Source: an uncultured Lachnospiraceae bacterium
Lineage (GTDB): Bacteria > Bacillota > Clostridia > Lachnospirales > Lachnospiraceae
DNA: 54,733 nucleotides
Assembly (NCBI GenBank): GCA_910584205.1
Contig: CAJUAA010000029.1
Span: 1-54,733, forward strand
Direction of reading: 5' to 3'
Each line of letters begins with the position of its first letter. Position 1 is the stretch's first letter. Shown piece by piece: positions 8,144 through 17,193 of the stretch. The notes under the pieces were generated by a model. It was not told the origin of the DNA, made no database searches, and saw nothing but the letters and a program-made list of their open reading frames with translations. The position numbers and the translations under genes are program-made.

Positions 8144-8755
8144 ATGAAGAAAATCGGCGCTGTGAAAAAACAGACCAACAACCGGTATCTGAACCTGTAC
8201 CATATTGACGCGCTGGACCGGAACGGGGATTCCTTCGACTATTATTTCGCCTCCAGAAATCCGGAGGAAAGGTTGAAGCTGTATACGAAGAGCCTGGACC
8301 CGGAGGGGATCGTCATCTATGCGCTGACGAAGGAGGCACCGCCCCGGCTGGTTCTGATCCGGGAATACCGTTATCCGCTGGATGCGGAGGTGTATGCGCT
8401 TCCAGCCGGCCTGGTGGACCCCGGGGAGACGCCCGGAAAGGCGGCGGTGCGGGAGATGAAGGAAGAGACAGGGTATCTCTTCACGGAGTATACCGAAGGC
8501 GCGGCCTGTTTCCGGCGTCCGTTCTATATGGGGCCGGGATTTACAGACGAGACAAGCTGCGCGGTGTTTGGCACGGTGGAAATTTCTGACGGAGCCGCTG
8601 CGTGCGAAGCCACGGAGCAGATCCATACGATCCTGGCGGACCGGAAAGAGGTGCGCAGGATCCTTTCCGAGGAGCGGGTATCCCTTCGGGGCGCATATCT
8701 GATGATGCAGTATCTGCATATGAATGAGGAAGAGCCGTTTTCCTTTTTGGAATGA
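8144..8755 (+). CDS. Nudix hydrolase (ADP-sugar pyrophosphatase-like)
   Basis: A 203-residue Nudix protein with a complete Nudix box, G-x5-E-x7-RE-x2-EE-x-G, in GLVDPGETPGKAAVREMKEE, and an N-terminal domain typical of ADP-ribose/ADP-sugar pyrophosphatases. It probably hydrolyses a nucleoside diphosphate linked to a sugar. The ATG at 8144 lies seven bases after AAAGG; the in-frame GTG at 8138 is too close to that site. It is followed after 57 bp by the alpha-galactosidase gene with no visible promoter between, so the two are probably cotranscribed. Exact substrate is unknown. Confidence 0.9.
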   Translation: MKKIGAVKKQTNNRYLNLYHIDALDRNGDSFDYYFASRNPEERLKLYTKSLDPEGIVIYALTKEAPPRLVLIREYRYPLDAEVYALPAGLVDPGETPGKAAVREMKEETGYLFTEYTEGAACFRRPFYMGPGFTDETSCAVFGTVEISDGAAACEATEQIHTILADRKEVRRILSEERVSLRGAYLMMQYLHMNEEEPFSFLE

Positions 8756-8812
8756 CAACAGACCCTGCAGAGGGTGAAAATGGCAATATGAAAGAAAAAG
8801 GAGTATAAAAAC

Positions 8813-11002
8813 ATGGGAATCACATATATGGATGCAAAGAAACTGTTCCGTATGGATACAAGACGTACCACTTACCTGATCGGCCTGTCGCCGGAAGGCT
8901 ACGTGGGACACGTTTATTATGGGCGGAGACTGAAAAGCGAAGGGAACAGTTATCTGCTGCGGATGGACGAGAGGCCCTTCACCCCGTCTGTGCTCGAACG
9001 GGAGAAGGCGTCCTTTCTGGATTTCTTTCCCACGGAGTATCCCGCCGGAGGCGTCGGAGATTATCGGGAGAGCTGTCTGGACGTCCGGTGTGAGAGCGGC
9101 AGCATTGGATGCGAACTCCAGTTCGAGGACTACCGGATCCTCCGGGGCAAACCGGGCCTTCCGGGGCTTCCGGCTTCTTTCGGGCAGGAAGGAGAGGTGG
9201 AGACGCTGGAGCTTGTGTGCCGGGATGCGCTTCTGAACCTTAAGGTTACGCTGTCCTATTCCGTGTTCGCGGATACGGATATCATCACCCGGAGCGTCCA
9301 GGTGGAAAACTGCGGAGAGCAGCATCTGAAGCTGGAGAAGGTGTACAGCGCCTGCCTGGACATGGACAACCGGGACTTAGAGATGCTGACGCTGGTGGGA
9401 AGCTGGGCGAGAGAGCGCCATATTCAAAGAGGCGGGCTTCGTTTCGGAAAGCAGACGGTGTCCTCGGTGAAAGGGGAGTCCAGCCACCAGGAGCACCCGT
9501 TTCTGGCGCTGGTGACGCCGGAGGCTACTCAGGAGACCGGAGAAGTGTACGCCATGAACTTTGTCTATTCGGGCAATTTTATGGCGCAGGCGGAGCTTAC
9601 GCAGTTTGGACAGGTACGGATGACCATGGGCATCCATTCGGATCAGTTCTGCTGGAACCTGCGGCCTGGAGAGAGCTTTCAGGCGCCGGAGGCGGTGTTG
9701 ACTTACTCGGCGGAAGGGCTGGGCCTGATGACCCGCAATTTCCATGATTTTTACCGGGGCCATCTTATAAGGAGTCCGCATCAGTATGCGAAGCGTCCGG
9801 TTCTCATCAACAACTGGGAGGCTACGTATTTTGACTTTGACTCCGAGAAGCTTCTGGAGATTGCCCGGGAGGCGAAGAAGGCGGGCATTGAGATGCTGGT
9901 CATGGATGACGGCTGGTTCGGAAAGCGGAATCTTGACGACAGCTCCCTGGGAGACTGGACGGTGAACGAGGAAAAGTTTACCTCGGGGCTTCTGGATCTG
10001 GTGGAGAAGGTGAATGAGATCGGCCTTCAGTTCGGGATCTGGTTCGAGCCGGAGATGATCTCGCCGGATTCGGACCTCTATCGGGCGCATCCGGACTGGG
10101 CGATCCGGATCGCAGGGAGGACGCCTTCTCAGAGCAGAGCCCAGTATGTGCTGGATTTGTCGCGGAAGGAGGTCGTGGACTATGCGTACGGATGCGTGGC
10201 GGATATCCTGCACAGCGCGCCCATCGCCTATGTGAAATGGGATATGAACCGCCAGCTCTGCGACATCGGAAGCGCCTGCCTTGGCCGGGAGAGCCAGGGA
10301 GAGCTGATGCACCGGTACATGCTGGGCGTCTATGAGATGCAGGAACGTCTGGTGACGGAGTTTCCGGAGCTTCTGCTGGAGAACTGTTCCGGCGGCGGGG
10401 CGAGGTTCGATCCCGGCATGCTCTACTACAGCCCCCAGATCTGGTGCTCGGACAATGTGGACGCTATGGAGCGGCTCCGGATTCAGGAGGGAACGGCGCT
10501 GATCTACCCGCTTTCCACCATGGGAGCCCATGTGGGAGACTGTCCCAACCATATCGTGGGAAGAAATACGCCTTTTGACACGAGAGCCCACGTGGCCATG
10601 GCGGGCACCTTCGGATACGAGCTGGATATTACGAAGATCGCAGAGGAGGAACGGGCGAAGATCCCGGCGCAGGTGGAGGAGTACCACAGATATCAGCCTT
10701 TGATGCAGAGAGGAGATTATTACCGTCTGGCGTCCTGGTCGGACCGGAAGCCTTACGACTGCTGGGAAGTGGCGGCGAAGGACGGCTCGGAGGCGCTGGT
10801 GACCTTCGTGCAGGTGCTGGCGGAGCCCAATATGCACAGCAGGGCCGTTTTCCTGAGAGGCCTTCAGGAGGATGCGGAGTATGCGCTGGAGGGAACGGAG
10901 AATGTCTACGGCGGCGACGAACTGATGTACTGCGGTTATCTGGTTCCTTCAAAGCAGGGAGATTTTGTAAGCCGGCTGTACCATTTTGTCAGAGTTAGAT
11001 AA
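8813..11002 (+). CDS. GH36 alpha-galactosidase
   Basis: A 729-residue glycoside hydrolase of family 36, the same size as well-studied AgaA/RafA enzymes. It has an N-terminal beta-sandwich (about 1-320), a central TIM barrel (about 325-640) and a C-terminal beta domain. Diagnostic motifs: MLVMDDGWFG near residue 363, nucleophile D477 in YVKWDMNR, ENCSGGGARFD, and acid/base D547 in WCSDNVDA. There is no signal peptide, so it should cleave imported raffinose-family or melibiose-type alpha-galactosides in the cytoplasm. A LacI-family gene follows after 24 bp and is the obvious candidate regulator. No transporter gene is adjacent. Confidence 0.95.
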   Translation: MGITYMDAKKLFRMDTRRTTYLIGLSPEGYVGHVYYGRRLKSEGNSYLLRMDERPFTPSVLEREKASFLDFFPTEYPAGGVGDYRESCLDVRCESGSIGCELQFEDYRILRGKPGLPGLPASFGQEGEVETLELVCRDALLNLKVTLSYSVFADTDIITRSVQVENCGEQHLKLEKVYSACLDMDNRDLEMLTLVGSWARERHIQRGGLRFGKQTVSSVKGESSHQEHPFLALVTPEATQETGEVYAMNFVYSGNFMAQAELTQFGQVRMTMGIHSDQFCWNLRPGESFQAPEAVLTYSAEGLGLMTRNFHDFYRGHLIRSPHQYAKRPVLINNWEATYFDFDSEKLLEIAREAKKAGIEMLVMDDGWFGKRNLDDSSLGDWTVNEEKFTSGLLDLVEKVNEIGLQFGIWFEPEMISPDSDLYRAHPDWAIRIAGRTPSQSRAQYVLDLSRKEVVDYAYGCVADILHSAPIAYVKWDMNRQLCDIGSACLGRESQGELMHRYMLGVYEMQERLVTEFPELLLENCSGGGARFDPGMLYYSPQIWCSDNVDAMERLRIQEGTALIYPLSTMGAHVGDCPNHIVGRNTPFDTRAHVAMAGTFGYELDITKIAEEERAKIPAQVEEYHRYQPLMQRGDYYRLASWSDRKPYDCWEVAAKDGSEALVTFVQVLAEPNMHSRAVFLRGLQEDAEYALEGTENVYGGDELMYCGYLVPSKQGDFVSRLYHFVRVR

Positions 11003-11026
11003 AGAGAAACATTGCTGGAGGAAATG

Positions 11027-12064
11027 ATGGGTAAAGTAAGACTTGTGGATATTGCCAATACGGTGGGGGTCAGTACGGTGACGGTGCACAACGCCCTCAC
11101 CGGGCAGAAGGGCGTAAGCGAGAGCCTGCGGGAGCAGATACAGAAGGCGGCGGAGGAACTGGGATACGAGAACCACAGAAAGGTCCGGCCCAAAGCGGAG
11201 CAGACGGAGGATTTTCAGAAGATCGGCGTGCTGATCGCGGAGCGGTATCTGGGAAATCACACGACCTACTACTGGAAGCTCTATCAGGAGCTGGCCCTTG
11301 CCGCCACGGAAAAGCAGTGCTATACCACCATCGAAACGCTGAAGAACGGGGACGGTGTGCAGCATCTGGAGCTTCCTCAGATGGTGCTCCAGAACAAGGT
11401 GGAGGGACTGATCATCGTTGGGGAGATCGACAAGCAGTACATCCGCAGGCTCCGGGAGACGGTGACCATGCCGGTGGTGTTCCTGGATTTTTACGACCAT
11501 GATCTGGCAAATGACGCGGTGATCGCGGACAATTTCTACGGAATGTACCAGATGACGGAGGTGCTTCTGGAACGGGGAATGAAGGAGGTCGGTTTTATCG
11601 GTTCCATCTATTCCACCAGCAGCATCATGGACCGCTACTGCGGTTTTGTGAAAGCCATGACGCAGCACCGGCTGAACATTCATCCAGAGTGGCTGATCGA
11701 GGACCGGAACGCCCAGGGGATCGTGGAGTTTGAACTGCCCCGAAGACTTCCGGAAGCCTTCGTCTGCAACTGCGATCTGGTGGCGGGGATGCTGGTATAC
11801 AAGCTGAACGAACGGGGCCTGAAGGTGCCGGACGACGTGTCAGTGGTGGGATTCGACAATTTCCTCTATCCGGGCTATGCGGACATGAAGATCACCACCT
11901 ATGAGGTGAATACAAAAGCCATGGTGCGGGTGGCCATCAAGAAGTTGATGAAGCAGTTTAAAAATCCCAATTCCGGCAGAGGGCTGGAGATCGTATCCGG
12001 ACATGTGGTGATGAAAAACAGCGTGCGCAGAAAAAAGTCTCAGAGCATGTTGAGAGGTTTTTGA
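11027..12064 (+). CDS. LacI-family transcriptional regulator
   Basis: A 345-residue regulator with an N-terminal LacI helix-turn-helix (VRLVDIANTVGVSTVTVHNA) and hinge, then a periplasmic-binding-protein-like sensor domain ending in the usual DDVSVVGFDNFLYPGYA segment. GGAGG (11017-11021) is five bases before ATG 11027; the neighbouring ATG 11024 is two bases away and an upstream TTG at 11012 lies before the Shine-Dalgarno, so 11027 is preferred. Its place directly after the alpha-galactosidase suggests control of alpha-galactoside use. The wing residue pattern STVTVHNAL differs slightly from the usual SxxTVSRAL. Confidence 0.92.
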   Translation: MGKVRLVDIANTVGVSTVTVHNALTGQKGVSESLREQIQKAAEELGYENHRKVRPKAEQTEDFQKIGVLIAERYLGNHTTYYWKLYQELALAATEKQCYTTIETLKNGDGVQHLELPQMVLQNKVEGLIIVGEIDKQYIRRLRETVTMPVVFLDFYDHDLANDAVIADNFYGMYQMTEVLLERGMKEVGFIGSIYSTSSIMDRYCGFVKAMTQHRLNIHPEWLIEDRNAQGIVEFELPRRLPEAFVCNCDLVAGMLVYKLNERGLKVPDDVSVVGFDNFLYPGYADMKITTYEVNTKAMVRVAIKKLMKQFKNPNSGRGLEIVSGHVVMKNSVRRKKSQSMLRGF

Positions 12065-12738
12065 TGATATTTCCAAAAGTACTGCAGTCTCTGCAGAATG
12101 TGCACGGAATCATGCAAAGATGGATCGAACAGATTCTGCCAAACCCGGGAAAACGCCGGCCGCGGGAGATTCTGCGGCTTATCCGTCATAAATATCATGA
12201 GGAAGAAACAGGGACCGAAGCCGGAATAACTGCATCAAAAAAGAGTCTGCCAGGAAAATCAAAGCGCTTTCTGAATATCTTATGGGATGAGTGGAAGGGG
12301 CGCAGATGGCTGTCCGTTATCTGCCATCCGGCTTTTTTGCAAAGGCAGTACAGCCCGGAAATCCTGGCGGGGCTTTGCAGTTTCCTGCAGAAGGAAAGCC
12401 GGGTCCGCCCGGAAGGGATCGGGCAGGATCTGTACTTTGCCCTGTGCACGGCGTATGGATTTTTCACGGATACAGACGATAGGGCGGCTGAGAGTCAGGC
12501 GAAGTCGGCGGTGCCTGGGGCGAAAAGAGGGTATGCCCGTATGAAAGAGCTGCTTGCCGCACACCCCAGTCACCGGGAGTATGCGCAGGATCTCCAGTGC
12601 TGGTCTGAATTCAAGAGAGAATACGTTGAGGACATTAAGAACACGATTGCTGCCTTTGCGAATTGTGATGGCGGCGCACTTTATATTGGAGTGGACGATG
12701 ATGGAACAGTTCGTGGTATTGATAACGTTGATGATTGA
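12064..12738 (+). pseudogene. Truncated gene ending in the start of an AlbA_2 (Schlafen-type) domain
   Basis: The reading frame starts one base inside the LacI stop codon (TGATG) and runs 224 codons. Residues 1-170 are not recognised; a segment around WLSVICHPAFLQRQYSPEILAGL may be helical. From about residue 180 the sequence becomes the opening of an AlbA_2/divergent-AAA-4 protein: EFKREYVEDIKNTIAAFANC, then GGALYIGVDDDGTVRGIDN. It stops abruptly at TGA 12738, where intact family members continue for hundreds of residues. Most likely a fusion scar of two truncated genes left by a deletion. It could still be expressed as a small hybrid protein. Confidence 0.6.
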
Positions 12739-12790
12739 GAAAGAATTTTAACCCCCATCTGTCAAAAGGAACAACATTTCATACAACATG

Positions 12791-12818
12791 AGCCTTCCAG
12801 TTGGGAGGGCTATTTTTC
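12791..12818 (+). terminator. Small intrinsic terminator
   Basis: AGCCTTCC (12791-12798) pairs with GGGAGGGCT (ending 12811, one G-U pair), followed by ATTTTT. It lies between the truncated AlbA_2 remnant and the YesL remnant and would end transcription from the LacI run. Confidence 0.55.
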
Positions 12819-12822
12819 TGCC

Positions 12823-13242
12823 TTGTTCGAAAAAGCCTTATTCTGCGGGCTTTGTGATGCTTCTGTCCGGGGCGCTGCTGGCGTTCGACGTGCTCTTTCT
12901 GGGATATGCAGGGATGCGGGGCGTCTGGAAAGCCGTTGGAGCGGGAACCGGGTGCCTGATCTTTCTGTGGAAATGGTGTCCGCCTGGCTTCCCATTGTAC
13001 TGGCAGAGGGGGAGAAAAAGGGGATGGACAGCCTGAAGGAAGCGGTGCTCCTTGCGGTGCTGTATCTGCCAGCCACACTTGTCATGGCGGTGCTCAACAA
13101 CATCCTGCTGATCTGCCTGATTCTGGACGTCTATTATGTGATGGCGGCGGCGCCCCTTTATGTGGCGTTCGGGTTTGGGCTGACGGCGTTTCTAAGTACG
13201 AAGATCGTAAGAAAGCGGACAGGGAAGGCGGCGGACGATTGA
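12823..13242 (+). pseudogene. Frameshifted remnant of a YesL/DUF624 membrane protein
   Basis: Two reading frames together give one membrane protein. One frame (about 12850-12970) encodes GFVMLLSGALLAFDVLFLGY and GVWKAVGAGTGCLIFLW. After a shift near 12970 a second frame continues with MVSAWLPIVLAEGEKKG, two hydrophobic helices and the ending FGFGLTAFLSTKIVRK. The order and C-terminus match the YesL (DUF624) family of small membrane proteins often linked to carbohydrate uptake operons. The family's N-terminal third is missing, so the gene is both truncated and frameshifted. With the preceding remnant this marks a zone of gene decay. Confidence 0.6.
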
Positions 13243-13267
13243 CAGAGACTTTTGAAGAGGATACAAT
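13239..13267 (+). promoter_or_regulatory. Promoter of the phosphoglucomutase gene
   Basis: -35 TTGACA (13239-13244), 17-nt spacer, -10 TACAAT (13262-13267). It overlaps the stop codon of the YesL remnant and lies about 100 bp before the start codon at 13369. Confidence 0.75.
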
Positions 13268-13368
13268 GGGAGGGAAAGTGGAAGCGGATGGTTCTACAAA
13301 GGGAAAGAAATATAGAAAGATCTGATTTTGTATAAAACATAACAAGATTTTGAGATGGAGGAAAACAG

Positions 13369-15093
13369 ATGGATTACAGAGACAAATACAGGCAGTGGTG
13401 CACCGATCCGATTTTTGACGAGGCGACCAGGGCGGAGCTTCGGGAAATCGCCGGGGATGAGAAGGAGATGGAGGACCGGTTTTACAAGGACCTGTCCTTT
13501 GGGACCGGAGGGCTTCGGGGCGTGATCGGAGCCGGGACAAACCGGATGAACATCTATACGGTGACAAAAGCGACCCAGGGGCTGGCAAACTACATCCGGA
13601 AGCAGGGCGGAGAAGAGAAGGGCGTGGCCATTGCCTTCGATTCCCGGAACATGTCCGTGGAATTTTCCGAGAAAGCGGCATTGTGCCTGAACGCCAACGG
13701 AATCCGTACCTATCGCTTTGAGACGCTGCGTCCCACGCCGGAGCTTTCCTTTGCGCTCCGGGAGCTTGGATGTATTGCGGGCATCGTCATCACGGCCAGC
13801 CACAATCCGCCGGAGTACAACGGGTATAAGGTATACTGGGAGGACGGCGCCCAGATCACGGCGCCCAAAGACAGGGAAATCATCGCGGAAGTAAACGCGG
13901 TAACGGATTTTGCGTCCATCCGGATGATGGAACGGGCGGAGGCGGAGGAAAAAGGGCTGTTCCGGGTCATCGGGGAGGAGATCGACGACCGTTATATGGT
14001 AGAACTGAAAAAGCTGGTCTTAAGTCCGGAATCCATCCGGAAGACGGCGGACAGCCTGAAGATCGTCTATACGCCCCTTCACGGCACCGGTAATCTTCCG
14101 GTGCGCAGAGTGCTTCGGGAACTTGGATTTACCAACGTGCAGGTGGTGCCGGAACAGGAACTGCCGGACGGCCGATTCCCCACGGTATCCTACCCGAATC
14201 CGGAGGACCCGAAGGCGTTTGCGCTGGCGCTTCAGCTGGCGAAGGAGACGGATGCGGACCTGGTGCTGGCCACGGACCCGGATGCGGACCGGCTGGGAGT
14301 CTATGCAAAAGATACAAAGACCGGGGAATACATTCCCTTTACCGGAAATATGTCCGGGCTTCTGATCGCGGAATATGAACTGAGCGTACGAAAACAGCTG
14401 GGACGTCTGCCGAAGAACGGCGCGCTGGTGAAGACCATCGTCTCTTCGGATATGGCGGATGGAATCGCGAAGGAGTACGGCGTGGAGGTTATCGAGGTGC
14501 TTACCGGATTTAAATACATCGGCGAGCAGATCAAATTCTTCGAGCAGACCGGATCGCATGAATATCTGTTCGGCTATGAGGAGAGTTACGGATGCCTGGT
14601 GGGAACCCACGCGAGAGACAAAGATGCAGTCGTGGCGGTCATGGCGCTCTGCGAAGCGGCGGCCTATTATAAGGAAAAAGGCCTGACGCTGTGGGATCAG
14701 ATGCTGCATATCTATGAGAAATACGGCTATTATAAGGAGGATCTGGTGTCCATCACCATGAAAGGAGTAGACGGCGCCGAGCGGATCCAGAAGATTCTGG
14801 CGGACATGAGAAGCAATCCCCTTCGGAAGATCGGGGATCGTGAGGTGATCGCGCTCCGGGATTATGAGGCGGATACCCGTCTGGAGCTGGCGACCGGAAA
14901 AGTGACGCCCACAGGCCTTCCGAAATCTAACGTCCTCTACTATGAGCTGGAGGGCGGAGCCTGGTGCTGCGTGCGGCCCTCCGGGACAGAGCCCAAGGTA
15001 AAATTTTACATGGGCGTGAAAGAAGGAAGTCTGGACGCGGCAGAAAAGGCGCTGGAAGGGCTGAAGGCAGCTATGGCTGAGATCGTAAAATAG
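13369..15093 (+). CDS. pgcA: Phosphoglucomutase/phosphomannomutase (PgcA-type)
   Basis: A 574-residue alpha-D-phosphohexomutase that interconverts glucose 1-phosphate and glucose 6-phosphate. The phosphoserine loop TASHNPP places the active Ser at residue 144, the metal loop DPDADR lies near residue 302, the sugar-binding loop GYEESYG near 402, and the phosphate-binding RPSGTEPK near the C-terminus. The length matches Bacillus PgcA rather than the shorter GlmM family. GGAGG precedes the ATG with normal spacing. It supplies glucose 1-phosphate for GlgC-driven glycogen synthesis (50-52.5 kb) and for cell-surface sugars. Monocistronic from its own promoter. Confidence 0.95.
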   Translation: MDYRDKYRQWCTDPIFDEATRAELREIAGDEKEMEDRFYKDLSFGTGGLRGVIGAGTNRMNIYTVTKATQGLANYIRKQGGEEKGVAIAFDSRNMSVEFSEKAALCLNANGIRTYRFETLRPTPELSFALRELGCIAGIVITASHNPPEYNGYKVYWEDGAQITAPKDREIIAEVNAVTDFASIRMMERAEAEEKGLFRVIGEEIDDRYMVELKKLVLSPESIRKTADSLKIVYTPLHGTGNLPVRRVLRELGFTNVQVVPEQELPDGRFPTVSYPNPEDPKAFALALQLAKETDADLVLATDPDADRLGVYAKDTKTGEYIPFTGNMSGLLIAEYELSVRKQLGRLPKNGALVKTIVSSDMADGIAKEYGVEVIEVLTGFKYIGEQIKFFEQTGSHEYLFGYEESYGCLVGTHARDKDAVVAVMALCEAAAYYKEKGLTLWDQMLHIYEKYGYYKEDLVSITMKGVDGAERIQKILADMRSNPLRKIGDREVIALRDYEADTRLELATGKVTPTGLPKSNVLYYELEGGAWCCVRPSGTEPKVKFYMGVKEGSLDAAEKALEGLKAAMAEIVK

Positions 15094-15128
15094 AGATGGA
15101 TCAGGCGGAATTTGACCAAACCTGTAAT

Positions 15129-15157
15129 TTGTATTTCTGCATGAAACGTGCTATACT
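15129..15157 (+). promoter_or_regulatory. Promoter of the UPF0303 gene
   Basis: -35 TTGTAT (15129-15134), 17-nt spacer, -10 TATACT (15152-15157), about 97 bp before the start codon. Confidence 0.7.
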
Positions 15158-15253
15158 TGGATATATACCATACGAAGGTATGGAGGCTGCGGGACCGGCG
15201 TATACTGCAGGGTTCCGGGCCGTATCCAAAGCATGAGCAGGAGGTAAATGGAC

Positions 15254-15751
15254 ATGATGTTGGAAGAATCGATCCGAATACTGGCAATGCAGGAGGAGAT
15301 CCTGCAGTTTTCTCATTTCACCAATGAAGACGCCTGGGAGCTGGGCAGCCTGATGGTGGCGGAAGCGGCGAGAAACCATCTTCCTGTAGCTATCAGCATC
15401 CGGCTGAACAGCGGCTGTACCGTGTTCCAGTATGGTTTTAAGGGAACCAATTACAGTGACGAACAGTGGATGACAAGAAAGCAGAACACGGTTCGTGTTA
15501 TGGAGATGAGCACCCTGCGGCTCTTTATGCTGCTGAAGAAAAATCAGGAGACGCTGGAGTCCCGCGGGCTGAACGAGACGGACCATGCGGCACGCGGCGG
15601 CGGATTCCCCATCCGCGTGGCGGGGGCCGGAGTGATCGGAAGCGTGCTTGTGTCCGGCCTGGACCATATGGCGGATCATGAATTTGCATCCGCGTGTATG
15701 AGCCAGTATCTGCGGATCGACGGGATTCCGCGCCTGCCGGTGTCATTCTGA
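15254..15751 (+). CDS. UPF0303 / heme-degrading-domain (GlcG/HbpS-like) protein
   Basis: A 165-residue protein of the UPF0303 family, which has the GlcG/HbpS alpha-beta fold. Family features seen are the AISIRLNSG strand, RKQNTVRVMEMST, and the glycine-rich GGGFPIRVAGAGVIGSVLVS turn and strand followed by DHEFA. The biochemical role is not settled. AGGAGG (15239-15244) is nine bases from ATG 15254 and three from the in-frame ATG 15248, so 15254 is favoured. It has its own promoter and a following terminator, so it is probably a single-gene unit. Confidence 0.85.
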   Translation: MMLEESIRILAMQEEILQFSHFTNEDAWELGSLMVAEAARNHLPVAISIRLNSGCTVFQYGFKGTNYSDEQWMTRKQNTVRVMEMSTLRLFMLLKKNQETLESRGLNETDHAARGGGFPIRVAGAGVIGSVLVSGLDHMADHEFASACMSQYLRIDGIPRLPVSF

Positions 15752-15794
15752 GACGGAAAAATGCCGGGAGCGCTGGTCTCACGGAAAGCAAAAA

Positions 15795-15842
15795 AAGAAC
15801 AGAGAGGGCTGACAGATGCGGTATCCGTCAGCCCTCCCTGTT
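15795..15842. terminator. Bidirectional terminator between UPF0303 and bioA
   Basis: GAGGGCTGAC (15804-15813) pairs with GTCAGCCCTC (15827-15836). The minus-strand exit has TTCTTTTTTTG, suited to ending the leftward biotin operon, and the plus-strand exit has a shorter TGTTTTG. Confidence 0.8.
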
Positions 15843-15880
15843 TTGACCGGCAGTTTTTTCCGGTTCGCTCAGCGGCCGGA

Positions 15881-17080
15881 TTATCTGCGAAACCAGGCCT
15901 TCATGGCGGACAGCACCTGTACCAGCTCCTCCTCCGTGATGATGTAGGGGACCATGGCGTACAGGTAATTCAGGAACGGCCGGCTGAAGACGCCCCGTTC
16001 ACAGGCGAACTGCTGATAGCCGTTCAGGACTGCAGGGTCGCAGACCTCCATGCAGACGCAGCCGCCCATGATGCGGATCTCTTTGATCCGGGGGTCCGAG
16101 AAGCCTTCCAGTTCCCGCCTTGTGACGGCTTCGATCTGCCGGATTCGGGACAGATAACCGCCCTGTTCGAACAGTTCGATGGACGTCAGCGCTGCGCTGC
16201 AGGCCAGCGCGTTTCCCATGAAGGTGGGTCCGTGCATCAGCGCTTTGTCCGGATCGTCGTCATAGAATCCGTTGTATACTTTGTGGTTCGCCACCGTGAC
16301 CGCATGTCCGATATAGCCCCCGGTCAGCGCCTTGCCCAGGACAAGGATGTCCGGCAGGACCAGATCTGCCACAAAACGGTTGCCGGTCCGGCCGAATCCG
16401 GTTGCCACCTCGTCAAAGATCAGAAGGACTCCGTACTGGTCGCACAGTTCCCGCGCCCGTTTCAGGAAGGAGACGTCATACATACGCATGCCGCCGGCTC
16501 CCTGCAGGAGCGGTTCTACGATGAAGCAGTTCAGCTCTTCATGGCAGAGTTCGAATGCCTTTTCCAGCGCGGGAATCTCGGTGGGAATATGGAGAATATT
16601 CGGATTGGGCCCCAAAGCTTCCAGAATAAAGTGATAGTCCTCGTCGTCCCCCACCTCCATCGTTTTGAAGGTGTCGCCGTGATAGGCGTGGGTCAGGGAA
16701 AGTATCTTTGTCCGCCGCATGTCCCCTCGGTTGACATAATACTGAAGAGCCATCTTGAGGGCGACTTCCACCGCCACGCTTCCTGAATCGGAGAAAAAGC
16801 AGTAGTTAAGGTCTCCGGGGAGCCATTCTTCCAGCCGGTCCGAGAGCCTTTGTACCGGTTCGTGGGTCAGCCCGCCCAGCATCACATGGGAAAAACGCGT
16901 TGCCTGGGAACGGATGGCTTCCGTCAGCGCCGGGTGCCGGTATCCGTGGATCACGCTCCACCAGGAGGAGACGGAATCGATCATCCGACGGTCCTTTGTA
17001 TAGAGCCAGACGCCCTCGGCGTCCGTGATTTTATAAGGGTCTTTCATGGTTTTCATCTGTTGGTAGGGATACCAGATCAT
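15881..17080 (-). CDS. bioA: Adenosylmethionine-8-amino-7-oxononanoate aminotransferase
   Basis: A 399-residue class III PLP aminotransferase for the DAPA step of biotin synthesis, moving an amino group from S-adenosylmethionine to KAPA. The N-terminal WYPYQQMK and SSWWSVIHGYRHP are BioA signatures. The PLP-site motif FDEVATGFGRTG and the Schiff-base Lys in VLGKALTGGY are present. It is somewhat shorter than many BioA proteins (about 420-450 residues). Last gene of the operon bioY-bioB-bioD-bioA, 113 bp after bioD, with a GGAGG site upstream on the minus strand. A terminator follows at about 15.8 kb. Confidence 0.94.
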   Translation of the reverse strand: MIWYPYQQMKTMKDPYKITDAEGVWLYTKDRRMIDSVSSWWSVIHGYRHPALTEAIRSQATRFSHVMLGGLTHEPVQRLSDRLEEWLPGDLNYCFFSDSGSVAVEVALKMALQYYVNRGDMRRTKILSLTHAYHGDTFKTMEVGDDEDYHFILEALGPNPNILHIPTEIPALEKAFELCHEELNCFIVEPLLQGAGGMRMYDVSFLKRARELCDQYGVLLIFDEVATGFGRTGNRFVADLVLPDILVLGKALTGGYIGHAVTVANHKVYNGFYDDDPDKALMHGPTFMGNALACSAALTSIELFEQGGYLSRIRQIEAVTRRELEGFSDPRIKEIRIMGGCVCMEVCDPAVLNGYQQFACERGVFSRPFLNYLYAMVPYIITEEELVQVLSAMKAWFRR

Positions 17081-17193
17081 GGTTTGCTTCCTCCTGTGGT
17101 GCAGTGTGCCGTATAAGATGTGCAGTGTGATATCCGGGGGCTGTGCGCATTCCGGTATTGTGCGTTATGTGCCGTGGGCGGAAAAGCCGGTGT

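Noticed and set aside
11012..11026. TTG start for the LacI regulator
   Set aside because: It lies before the GGAGG site, which is correctly spaced from ATG 11027.
12823..12960. First 45 codons of the long frame at 12823 as real protein
   Set aside because: The family-like hydrophobic sequence in this stretch lies in another frame, so the gene is better read as frameshifted.
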